Shown: positions 1 to 5,971, counted from the stretch's first letter. The stretch is 6,465 nt of DNA from a candidate division TA06 bacterium (GCA_022562655.1 JADFOU010000115.1:1-6465); one strand, 5' to 3'. Notes: generated by a model from the letters alone, not told the origin. Numbers and translations: made by a program.

Positions 1-277
1 GAAAGAGGAGAACGGCGAGTGAAGAGGAGATCAGGTAATAGGTAGAACCATTCAATTGATGGGCATCTTTTTCTGCCGTGAGGGGAGCGAAGATGCGAAA
101 AAAGAGTTCGTTCATCCTGGGAAAGGTGAGTCGAATGATGTCCATCAGGAGAAAAGGAATGAGAAAGGCGATGAGGATCTTCAGATAGAGAAATTTTTCG
201 GGAATGAGAAGGTATCCGAAGGCAACAACAGATCCGAAGAGATGGAAGATTTTTCGGTAGTAAAAAAGTTTTGACAT
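1..277 (-). CDS. Polyprenol/diacylglycerol kinase-like membrane protein (SEC59/DGK1/VTE5 type), C-terminus outside window
   Basis: This is the first 92 codons of a minus-strand gene that runs off the left edge with no stop. The protein begins MSKLFYYRKIFHLFG. The R-K-x-x-H motif near residues 8-12 before a first hydrophobic helix, the D-x-x-R-L segment around residues 48-52, and the later G-S-T-Y-Y element near residues 80-84 are typical of the SEC59/DGK1/VTE5 family, which uses CTP or another NTP to phosphorylate dolichol, polyprenol, phytol or diacylglycerol. At least three hydrophobic stretches (about 13-25, 33-48, 83-92) indicate an integral membrane protein. The substrate cannot be told from this fragment; bacterial members are often labelled dolichol kinase or phosphatidate cytidylyltransferase. 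ATG at 277 is the only start that keeps the N-terminal motif. It has no Shine-Dalgarno sequence, and a terminator-like hairpin lies 15 bases upstream. Confidence 0.72.
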   Translation of the reverse strand, partial: MSKLFYYRKIFHLFGSVVAFGYLLIPEKFLYLKILIAFLIPFLLMDIIRLTFPRMNELFFRIFAPLTAEKDAHQLNGSTYYLISSSLAVLLF

Positions 278-292
278 TCTTTTAACAAAAGA

Positions 293-309
293 GCGACCTA
301 TGAGGTCGC
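293..309 (-). terminator. Terminator-like hairpin between tRNA-fMet and the kinase gene
   Basis: On the minus strand GCGACCT, a three-base CAT loop and AGGTCGC form a perfect 7-bp stem, followed by TCTTTTGTT. This fits a short intrinsic terminator for transcripts coming from the tRNA side. It ends only 15 bases before the kinase ATG, so it may also act as an attenuator or as structure in that gene's leader. The opposite strand has no T-tract after the stem. Confidence 0.5.
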
Positions 310-434
310 CTCTCTGGTGAGTAGGGTGTAGATAGCATGTAGTAGGCAGGGGGATAGACTTTTTCTACATCCCGCTGATAAAGCTATAATAAATCTTGTG
401 CTAATCTTTTGGTTTCTAAGTAGAATAAAAAAAA

Positions 435-511
<77 letters not shown>

Positions 512-528
512 ATCCTATTTCTTGAGAT

Positions 529-557
529 AGGATACATAAAAAGGAGAACATTGTCAA
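529..557 (-). promoter_or_regulatory. Sigma-70-type promoter of tRNA-fMet
   Basis: A consensus -35 box TTGACA (557-552) is separated by 17 bases from TATCCT (534-529), which matches the -10 consensus at four of six positions. The predicted start, near 522, leaves about 10 bases of 5' leader before the tRNA. The -10 box overlaps one arm of an inverted repeat (ATCCTAT at 512-518, ATAGGAT at 527-533). Confidence 0.6.
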
Positions 558-837
558 GACCTTATCTACTACGATCCCAAATCTGGAATAACTTGTTTCT
601 TCCCTTTGAACTGCTGCAATGTTAGGAGAGAGAGGAGGGCTGATTCATGAAGGAGAGGGGAATAGAAGTGTTGAGATTAGGTGGGTAGACTTTGTGAGAT
701 ATTAGAACTGTCATACAAAATATGAGGTTGTTCCTCTTGCAAAATAATGAGGTGTTTTAAGATTTGTAAAATCAAGAGATTTCTGACTTGGAAAAATATT
801 CTTCCTTGTTTAAAATCCAAAAGCAATTGTAGAGCTC
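558..837. other. Gene-free interval between the barrel gene and tRNA-fMet
   Basis: No convincing reading frame is present on either strand; the longest options are short and stop quickly. The left half is mixed sequence and the right half (about 700-835) is AT-rich. Two weak structures are visible: a 16-bp near-palindrome GGAAAAATATTCTTCC at 790-805, and a 5-bp hairpin AAATC-AAGA-GATTT at 769-782 that, read on the minus strand, ends in GATTTT and could be a poor terminator for the barrel gene. Nothing here can be assigned confidently. Confidence 0.5.
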
Positions 838-1650
838 TCAAAATTGGTAGCCGATGTAGAAGTCCACTCCCAATCCTCCAAATTTTCCCTCAAGAACACC
901 AGAGGATGTAAGTGAACGGATGGGACCGCCAACCCTGGGCCACGAGCTTCCGTCTACAGTTGCCCCCCCACTCGGTCCGCTTGGGTCGAGGATTCCGTTT
1001 CTCCTAAACTCTGAAACTGTTGTCTCAAATTCGTCCTCGTTGGTCGCCAAGATTGAAAGAAGTATTCCAGCAACCAAACCGGATGCAGGGGAATAGTCCA
1101 TTCCTCCCATTACACCATAGGTAATCGGTCTTGCCGTTGCCTCCACATGATATTCGAAGAGCTCATCGGGATCGGCTTGAAAGTCAATATCCTCCTGATC
1201 ATAGGTCCATTTCACCGACTGAAATCCGAGTCCAATCCCGACATAGGGATAGAGGGGCGTGGGCGCCATAGAGGTGATGCGGTAGAACCCCTCGAACATG
1301 ACAGGAAGACTCCTGACTTTGGTTGAGAGCAACCTCTGTTCGTCAGGTAGATTGAAGCTCTGAGCATCCACTTTGGAAGTCCAATGTCCCAGGAATAACC
1401 CACCACCCCAATGGGGGTCAGGAAAGACTCGAAAGTGTGCCCCTGCATGAAATCCTCCATCCAGTGTACTGATTGGCGTAAATAGATCAGTTTCGTCAGT
1501 ATTGAGGCGGATCGATGTCACATCGAAGTTGCTGGCTTGATAAGCCCCCCCTTGAAAGGTCAGGAGGAACTGTGTTGAAGGGCTAAGAGGCTGTCCAGAG
1601 CCTGAGGAAACGAACCCTCCAAGAACCAGAAGAATCAAGAAAATCCTCAT
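838..1650 (-). CDS. Outer-membrane beta-barrel-type protein, 270 aa, function unknown
   Basis: The N-terminus MRIFLILLVLGGFVSSGSG is a clear Sec signal peptide with probable cleavage near residue 19 and no lipobox cysteine. The mature part of about 250 residues is rich in Gly and aromatics, with alternating short strands such as GGLFLGHW (83-90), PYVGIGLGF (135-143), ITYGVMGGMDYSP (176-188) and GLGVDFYIGYQF (259-270). The chain ends in Phe after alternating hydrophobic residues, the usual C-terminal signature for BAM-dependent insertion in the outer membrane. Size and pattern suggest a small barrel of roughly eight to ten strands, as in OmpW- or OmpA-like proteins, but I recognise no specific family. 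ATG at 1650 has a near-perfect Shine-Dalgarno GGAGGT five bases upstream (1661-1656), the best ribosome site in the window. The gene stands alone behind a candidate sigma-54 promoter. Function and ligand are unknown. Confidence 0.83.
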   Translation of the reverse strand: MRIFLILLVLGGFVSSGSGQPLSPSTQFLLTFQGGAYQASNFDVTSIRLNTDETDLFTPISTLDGGFHAGAHFRVFPDPHWGGGLFLGHWTSKVDAQSFNLPDEQRLLSTKVRSLPVMFEGFYRITSMAPTPLYPYVGIGLGFQSVKWTYDQEDIDFQADPDELFEYHVEATARPITYGVMGGMDYSPASGLVAGILLSILATNEDEFETTVSEFRRNGILDPSGPSGGATVDGSSWPRVGGPIRSLTSSGVLEGKFGGLGVDFYIGYQF

Positions 1651-1731
1651 ACTACACCTCCGTTTAATAGATCACCAAAAGCACCTTTAAGAAGGTTATA
1701 ACAACAACATACTCTTCTAAATCTTTTATAA

Positions 1732-1747
1732 TGCAAAAATTGTGCCG
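1732..1747 (-). promoter_or_regulatory. Candidate sigma-54 (RpoN) -24/-12 promoter of the barrel gene
   Basis: The minus strand reads CGGCACAATTTTTGCA. Against the RpoN consensus TGGCACG-N4-TTGCA it keeps GG at -24, GC at -12 and the exact spacing between them, and differs only at the first T and at the G after CAC. The predicted start near 1721 gives a leader of about 70 bases before the ATG at 1650. I see no good sigma-70 pair in the same interval. Confidence 0.5.
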
Positions 1748-1775
1748 ACGAGGGAATAAACAAATACGTTCTTTT

Positions 1776-1800
1776 TCTCAAAACTATCATGATTTTGAGA
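1776..1800. repeat. Inverted repeat upstream of the barrel promoter
   Basis: TCTCAAAA (1776-1783) and TTTTGAGA (1793-1800) are perfect 8-bp arms around a 9-base centre. Neither strand has a T-tract after the stem, so this is not a terminator. It is centred about 67 bases upstream of the predicted sigma-54 start and could be an activator site, possibly for an enhancer-binding protein. It also lies downstream of the DUF5916 gene. Confidence 0.4.
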
Positions 1801-1894
1801 CAGATGTCATTGTGTGATTCGTCGTAGGCAGGCTCACACCAGGAATTGATACCACCTCTGTCCGGGGGATTTTTGGGATTTCCGTCTGCCTCTG

Positions 1895-4090
1895 TTACAA
1901 TCTTAAGAGGTAGACGATCTTGAGGAGGAGGATCTGATCTTGGAAGGTTCTTTTTCCTTCGGTGTAGTCCCGAATATCATTGTAGGCGAGGTAGAGGATG
2001 GAGCCGGGGCGATAACGCCATTCGATGAGACCATTGAAGGTGTTCCGATTGAAGATGAACTTGTGGGTATCGGTATTCTCTCGGACATTTTCCTGGACAA
2101 AAAGGCGAAGGGAGAGATCCCGAGTAAGGGTGTAGCGAATCCTTTGGCTTCCAATCCAGGTAGAGCCATCCGGATAGGGGGTCCCATCCTCCTGAAACTC
2201 TCGGGTATTGTGAACCCCCAATCGGATGGTGAGGTTTCCTGTAGCGTTGACCTGTGGGAAGAGCCCAACTCTCCGGATCGTACCGAACTGGAGCCTTTGA
2301 TAATTGAACTCCTTGGTCTGGGAGCCATTGACCTCAAGGAAGATGGGTTTTCGCCAGTCGGTGGTAAGGCCGGACCAGAATTCATAGGTATCATATGCCC
2401 TCCCCGCTTCGAAAATATAGGAGTGACCCCTCCAGGTTCCCCCATAGGTGGACCACTGATTTTCGAATGTGAAATTGAGCTCTGTCCAACCCACTTGGCT
2501 CCACTCCGGATCCTCATAGAGACGATCCCGTGAAGCCCCTGCTGAAATCCTCAGTTCTCTTACCCCGAATTGTCGGGGACGGGGGTGGTAGGTCACCCAT
2601 CCCTCCTGCAGTTTCGTCCCTATCCAGGGAACAAAGCCTGTTGCGCTGGCATCAAATTGGGAGTCTATGTCCCTATATTGAAGACCGAAGTCAAGGAGGG
2701 TGGAGGTCTTCTTTAAATTCCATTCTCCTGCCCATCCCCTCTTTTCCTCGAACTGGAGCCAGGTTCGGGCGGTCTGCCCTGTGAGGGTGAAGGATTCAAG
2801 AAAATTGAGGTTCAAATCAATCCCCCCTGTTCTTCCATATGCCCACCGGGTATCCTTGCTTGCCAGGAGGAGACCAATACTCGAATTCTCAAAGGCATCC
2901 TGCTTCCATCGAAAGGCGGAATAAGTGGCTTGAGGTTCTACATCCTCACCGCCATTGTAACGTGTCTCTTCGGTTCCCGCCCCGATGATCCCCAGGGAGG
3001 TACTTCCAACCTTTCCTGTAATCTTGAGACCACCTAAGATTCTCGCCTTAGTTCCATCTGAGAGAATCCCAATCCTTCTCGAATAGAAGAGTTCTAAGGG
3101 GGTCTTGAAGTAGTCCTTTCTTTCGGTGAAGAAGGGGCGTCTTTCCTCGAAACGGATGTCATAGCGGGTGAGGTTGATCACCTCTGGATCCGACTCCACC
3201 TCCCCAAAATCAGGATTGAGGGTGAGATCCGCTACGAGATTGGAGGTGATCCCCCATTTCAGGTCCATTCCTGCCGAATGGGTCATAACCAAAGTCTCCC
3301 CCTCGGAAGGATTGAAGTCCCATTTGAGTTCGAGATCTCCAGAAGAGTCCTCTCCATTCCTTCTCATTTGAGAGGTTGTATAGGGAAGAACCTCAATATT
3401 GCGTCCAGGCAAGATGTTCCGGAGAATTACCAGATGGCCATATTTGGAGACCCTCGCCCTCCCATCCGCCCTTGTGACCGGTGACCACCAGGTGGATTCG
3501 GTCTTCCGATAGATGTATCTCCAAAAGTTGACCCCCCAGACCATCTTTTCTTGTTTGAGAAACCTTAAGGTCTTGTAGGGGATCTTGATCTCCACCGACC
3601 ATCCCCTTTGGGTCATCTTCCCCTCAGCCTCCCAGATTCCATCCCATGTGTAATCCCGATTGGCTCCATCCTCTGTACGACGGGAGTCCACCTGGACACC
3701 GAAGGGATTGGTCTGGAACTCATAAGCCGATCGGTGATCGTGATAGGTATCTAAAAGGATGGCGACAGACTCCCCAAAGGGTTCTCCAGGTTCCCGGGGA
3801 GTAAGCCTTGCCTCCACTTTCTCCGGTTCCGAGTCTCGACAGTCGAAGGCGAAGTAGAGGTTTTCGTCATCATAGACACAATAGACGAAAGTCTCCTCGG
3901 TTGCCGGAACCCCCTCCCCGGGCTCCTTCTGGATGAAGCCGGAGATAGGTTTGGCAAATTTCCATGCACGGTCAGTAAGGCTGCCATCTAACTTCGGAGG
4001 CTTTTTCACCTGAACCGCTAAAAGAACTTTCTCCCCCCATGATGAGGGATGGGAGATGAGAAGAAGAGGGATTAGGAGAAACAAATTCAT
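1895..4090 (-). CDS. CBM9-like / DUF5916 domain protein, secreted or outer-membrane, 731 aa
   Basis: Residues 1-19 form a signal peptide. Residues about 25-225 are a carbohydrate-binding-module-9-like (DOMON-type) domain, shown by KLDGSLTDRAW (33-43), the YCVYDDENLYFAFDC strand pair (70-84) and WDGIWEAEGKMTQRGWSVEI (149-168). Residues about 229-731 are DUF5916, whose hallmark LTLNPDFGEVESDPEVINL is at 289-307, followed by FEERRPFFTER (314-324). The remainder shows alternating hydrophobic and aromatic strands to the end (KIVYLLRL), consistent with a C-terminal outer-membrane barrel carrying the sugar-binding-like domain on one side. Length is normal for the family, whose biochemical function is unknown; a role in glycan binding or uptake is inference. 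ATG at 4090 has no Shine-Dalgarno, but an in-frame TAG 18 bases upstream excludes a longer product. No clear terminator follows the TAA at 1897-1895. Confidence 0.9.
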   Translation of the reverse strand: MNLFLLIPLLLISHPSSWGEKVLLAVQVKKPPKLDGSLTDRAWKFAKPISGFIQKEPGEGVPATEETFVYCVYDDENLYFAFDCRDSEPEKVEARLTPREPGEPFGESVAILLDTYHDHRSAYEFQTNPFGVQVDSRRTEDGANRDYTWDGIWEAEGKMTQRGWSVEIKIPYKTLRFLKQEKMVWGVNFWRYIYRKTESTWWSPVTRADGRARVSKYGHLVILRNILPGRNIEVLPYTTSQMRRNGEDSSGDLELKWDFNPSEGETLVMTHSAGMDLKWGITSNLVADLTLNPDFGEVESDPEVINLTRYDIRFEERRPFFTERKDYFKTPLELFYSRRIGILSDGTKARILGGLKITGKVGSTSLGIIGAGTEETRYNGGEDVEPQATYSAFRWKQDAFENSSIGLLLASKDTRWAYGRTGGIDLNLNFLESFTLTGQTARTWLQFEEKRGWAGEWNLKKTSTLLDFGLQYRDIDSQFDASATGFVPWIGTKLQEGWVTYHPRPRQFGVRELRISAGASRDRLYEDPEWSQVGWTELNFTFENQWSTYGGTWRGHSYIFEAGRAYDTYEFWSGLTTDWRKPIFLEVNGSQTKEFNYQRLQFGTIRRVGLFPQVNATGNLTIRLGVHNTREFQEDGTPYPDGSTWIGSQRIRYTLTRDLSLRLFVQENVRENTDTHKFIFNRNTFNGLIEWRYRPGSILYLAYNDIRDYTEGKRTFQDQILLLKIVYLLRL

Positions 4091-4149
4091 ATTAAGATTA
4101 GCATTCTAAAATGATCAATGTAAATCGAAGGATCCGCTGATGAGACTAC

Positions 4150-4188
4150 AAAAAAAATCAGGCACTGTCAAGAAAACATGACAGTACC
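4150..4188 (-). terminator. Terminator-like hairpin in the DUF5916 leader
   Basis: On the minus strand GGTACTGTCA (4188-4179), an 8-base loop and TGACAGTGCC (4170-4161) form a 10-bp stem with one G-U pair. TGA and a run of eight T (4157-4150) follow. It lies about 60 bases before the DUF5916 ATG, so it may be an attenuator in that gene's leader, or a backup terminator for the M23 transcript. The right arm also forms a perfect -35 box TTGACA (4171-4166) with a poor -10 TAGTCT (4148-4143) at 17 bases, so an operator over a second promoter is an alternative reading. Confidence 0.5.
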
Positions 4189-4197
4189 AGGGAAATG

Positions 4198-4221
4198 AAA
4201 AATCTCCTATAAAGGGGAGAT
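4198..4221 (-). terminator. Short hairpin with T-run in the DUF5916 leader
   Basis: ATCTCC (4221-4216), an 8-base loop and GGAGAT (4207-4202) pair over 6 bp on the minus strand and run directly into five T (4202-4198). The stem is weak for a terminator. If the upstream promoter is used, this hairpin forms the extreme 5' end of the mRNA. Confidence 0.35.
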
Positions 4222-4230
4222 CATCAAAAG

Positions 4231-4263
4231 GGTAAATTTACCTGTACTTCATTAAGGAATCAA
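4231..4263 (-). promoter_or_regulatory. Candidate promoter of the DUF5916 gene with palindromic operator over the -10 box
   Basis: TTGATT (4263-4258) and TAAATT (4240-4235) each match the sigma-70 consensus at four of six positions and are spaced by 17 bases. The -10 box lies inside GGTAAATTTACC (4231-4242), a perfect 12-bp palindrome, which would place a dimeric repressor directly on the promoter. The predicted start near 4228 gives a leader of about 138 bases. Confidence 0.4.
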
Positions 4264-4303
4264 TAGTTGGATAAGGGCTATCCACAATTTTTATCGACCC
4301 AAT

Positions 4304-4325
4304 AAAAAAAGCGGCAAGAGCCGCC
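4304..4325 (-). terminator. Intrinsic terminator of the M23 peptidase gene
   Basis: On the minus strand GCGGC-TCTT-GCCGC forms a GC-only 5-bp stem followed directly by seven T (4310-4304), starting about 28 bases after the peptidase stop codon. A-rich sequence in front of the stem pairs further with the T-run. This is the strongest terminator in the window. Read on the plus strand it ends in only four T after a C. Confidence 0.85.
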
Positions 4326-4352
4326 TTTTCAAGTGATTCTCAATGGCTTAAA

Positions 4353-5252
4353 TCAGTCCAAGATATACCGTTTTGGATTGGCGGGTTTACCGGTGAGAAG
4401 GACTTCGTAGTGGAGGTGGGAGCCTGTAGCCCGTCCTGTCTTCCCGATATAGCCAAGGATCTCCCCTCGTCTCACCCATTCACCCTTTTGAACCTTTGCC
4501 TGCTTCAGGTGTCCAAAGCGAGTGATATAACCGTAACCATGATTGATAATCACAAGGATCCCAAATCCTCCATTCCATCCAGAAAAGGTGACCACTCCAT
4601 TTGCAGGGGCGACCACCGGGGTCCCCAATTGGTTGGCAATGTCAATTCCCTTATGGAATTCCCACCGACGGGAGAGGGGGTTGATCCGTTTTCCATAAGA
4701 TGAGGTGATGCGCCCCCGGACAGGGAAGATGGAAGGTGTGTGAGAGAGACGATCCCTCTGGGTCTCGAGAGAGGCGATAATCTCTCTGAAACTCTCTTCC
4801 TCAAATTCCAGAGTCCTGTGGAGCTCTCCTATCTTCTCTTCCGTCTTTTTCAATTGAGAGCGAAGAGGAGGGTTCAGGGGGGAGGGAGGGTCCTCCACCT
4901 CTCGACCCCCTATACCCAGGGATCGAATCTCCGGGTCAATGGGCTCCAGGTCAGCTGTAACTCGAGACATTTCATCCAAAGCCGTCCATTGAGACATCTC
5001 CCCTTCCAATTTCGCAATCTCGCGCTCCATCTCATTCAATCGAAGGAGATTTTTCGCCCATAAACTCACCAGTTGGTTTGACTTCCGTTCATGTAGATGA
5101 TTAAAGAGGGAACGAAAGGAGAGGGCAGAGAGCCCGACTCCCAGGAGGAGTAAGAAGGTGGTAAGGAAAACAACCTTCTCCCTTGAGAGACGGAGAGACC
5201 AGGGTTGTCGATTGGAGATGTAGAAGATCAGGGTCCAGCCCTGTTTCGTCAT
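4353..5252 (-). CDS. Membrane-anchored M23 family (LytM-type) metallopeptidase, 299 aa
   Basis: Residues 1-27 are a short, basic cytoplasmic tail, 28-47 a single membrane helix (VVFLTTFLLLLGVG), about 70-100 and 132-170 coiled-coil-like segments rich in Leu, Glu and Arg, and 172-299 a peptidase M23 domain. All active-site positions known from LytM are present: zinc ligands H200 and D204 (HKGID) and H281, and catalytic histidines H248 (RFGHL) and H279 (GSHLHYE). It is therefore predicted to be an active endopeptidase cutting peptidoglycan cross-bridges in the periplasm, anchored in the inner membrane. Unlike EnvC or NlpD, which have degenerate sites and activate amidases, hydrolysis is plausible here. 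The helical region probably positions or autoinhibits the catalytic domain. ATG at 5252 is preceded directly by an in-frame TAA and has no Shine-Dalgarno. A strong terminator follows the gene. Confidence 0.93.
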   Translation of the reverse strand: MTKQGWTLIFYISNRQPWSLRLSREKVVFLTTFLLLLGVGLSALSFRSLFNHLHERKSNQLVSLWAKNLLRLNEMEREIAKLEGEMSQWTALDEMSRVTADLEPIDPEIRSLGIGGREVEDPPSPLNPPLRSQLKKTEEKIGELHRTLEFEEESFREIIASLETQRDRLSHTPSIFPVRGRITSSYGKRINPLSRRWEFHKGIDIANQLGTPVVAPANGVVTFSGWNGGFGILVIINHGYGYITRFGHLKQAKVQKGEWVRRGEILGYIGKTGRATGSHLHYEVLLTGKPANPKRYILD

Positions 5253-5306
5253 TTATACATTACAGTTTATAGTTATATATACATTATTGTGTTTTATACA
5301 TTACAG
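5252..5306. repeat. Threefold TAATGTATA repeat over the M23 promoter and start codon
   Basis: On the minus strand a 14-mer CTGTAATGTATAAA occurs twice without mismatch (5306-5293 and 5265-5252, offset 41 bases). The core TAATGTATA occurs a third time between them (5286-5278). The first copy covers the -10 region and the last runs into the ATG. Iterated sites like this are typical of operators, though AT-rich sequence makes a chance origin possible. Confidence 0.5.
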
Positions 5307-5346
5307 AATTTGGCGAGGTTTGTCAAGAAAATTTTTAAAAATTTTT
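5298..5346 (-). promoter_or_regulatory. Promoter of the M23 gene with UP-like A/T tracts
   Basis: A perfect -35 TTGACA (5326-5321) is followed at 17 bases by TAATGT (5303-5298), a three-of-six -10 match; TGTAAT at 15 bases is an alternative. Directly upstream, 5346-5328 alternates runs of A and T (A5-T5-A5-T4 on the minus strand), the composition and position of an UP element that binds the RNA polymerase alpha subunit. Predicted start near 5291, leader about 39 bases. Confidence 0.55.
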
Positions 5347-5552
5347 CAGTCAGGGAAATCCGACTCCCAAAACAGGCGTGATAAACACAATCAACATCGC
5401 TAAAGAGTCAAGAGTTAAACCATAGCCTCTTTTCCGGAATCTATATAGATGCTGTCCACTGTTTTTTAAGTTGAACTGTATTTCCGTAAATATTGGATCA
5501 ACCCACCAAAGTGGAAAGTTCCCGTTGGAACAGAAAAAAATCCGAATACAGA
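5347..5552. other. Gene-poor interval between the membrane protein and the M23 promoter
   Basis: There is no gene I can support. On the minus strand one frame stays open for about 55 codons to a TGA near 5350. It contains a hydrophobic segment (LAMLIVFITPVLGVGF), but it has no start codon except an internal ATG shortly before the end, and no ribosome site. It may be a decayed gene end or chance. A 5-bp hairpin GTTCC-CGTT-GGAAC at 5518-5531 is too weak to call a terminator. Confidence 0.45.
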
Positions 5553-5971
5553 TTAGGTAGTAGCATTTTGTGCAATTCGCTGGACCCAGATTTTCCCAAA
5601 AACAGTTACGACGGACCAAGTGATGAGGGTTGAGATACCGGTGCCCATCACCCATAGGGCCGGGACGGCATATTGGTCGTTGGGGAAGTAGATCCAGGGA
5701 AGAACATCAAGAGCGAGAATTGTCATTACGGCACCGACCGCCAGGGCGGCCAACCCCTGCCAGGTGCTTCTCCGCCAGACTCCAAATGTAGCCGTCCAGA
5801 TTCCAAGGTAAAGGGACAGGACGGGTCCGATGACTCGAATGAGGGAGATTTTGTCGCGTAGAGGTCGCGAAAAGTGACCGATCCAGAAGCAACCACGGTG
5901 AGCAAAAGGATCACGTAGACTGCTCCCGCACTTATAACAAGTCGCCCATGCTTATTGATCATCGCGGGCAT
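5553..5971 (-). pseudogene. Four-helix membrane protein gene broken by a one-base frameshift
   Basis: Two overlapping minus-strand frames join into one plausible protein of 139 residues if one base is restored at the run of four A at 5852-5849 (an extra A gives ACA AAA ATC TCC). The first part begins MPAMINKHGRLVISAGAVYV and runs to about residue 41. The second continues ISLIRVIGPVLSLYLGIW and ends QRIAQNATT. The joined protein has four hydrophobic helices (about 10-32, 42-66, 73-96, 101-130) with short loops. Read as given, frame one stops after 81 residues with a soluble, unlikely tail. AAGGAG (5988-5983) lies 11 bases before the first ATG and 20 before the second (5962). It starts 36 bases after the DUF1579 stop on the same strand, so the two probably form an operon. 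I do not recognise the family. The shift may be a real mutation or a sequencing error in the homopolymer. Confidence 0.65.

Noticed and set aside
56..274. Plus-strand open frame of 72 codons
   Set aside because: It is the antisense shadow of the kinase gene; the charged low-complexity product has no domain features.
647..688. Possible 13-codon small ORF on the plus strand with GGAGG upstream
   Set aside because: The purine-rich stretch supplies the ribosome-like site by composition; product is tiny, isolated and has no promoter I can see.
790..805. Near-palindrome GGAAAAATATTCTTCC
   Set aside because: It has two mismatches in AT-rich intergenic sequence and no relation to a start or promoter; probably chance.
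1903..2517. Minus-strand 204-codon frame inside the DUF5916 gene
   Set aside because: It is an alternative frame of the same strand with Ser/Pro-rich sequence typical of frame shadows.
1940..2533. Plus-strand open frame of 197 codons opposite the DUF5916 gene
   Set aside because: It lies wholly antisense to a well-supported domain protein and has neither a ribosome site nor recognisable motifs.
4278..4286. CTATCCACA, one mismatch from a DnaA box
   Set aside because: It is a single copy with no cluster, no AT-rich unwinding array and no replication genes, so it is not evidence of an origin.
5849..5852. Programmed minus-one ribosomal frameshifting at the A-run
   Set aside because: The sequence is not an X-XXY-YYZ heptamer and I see no clear stimulatory stem directly after it; mutation or read error is simpler.
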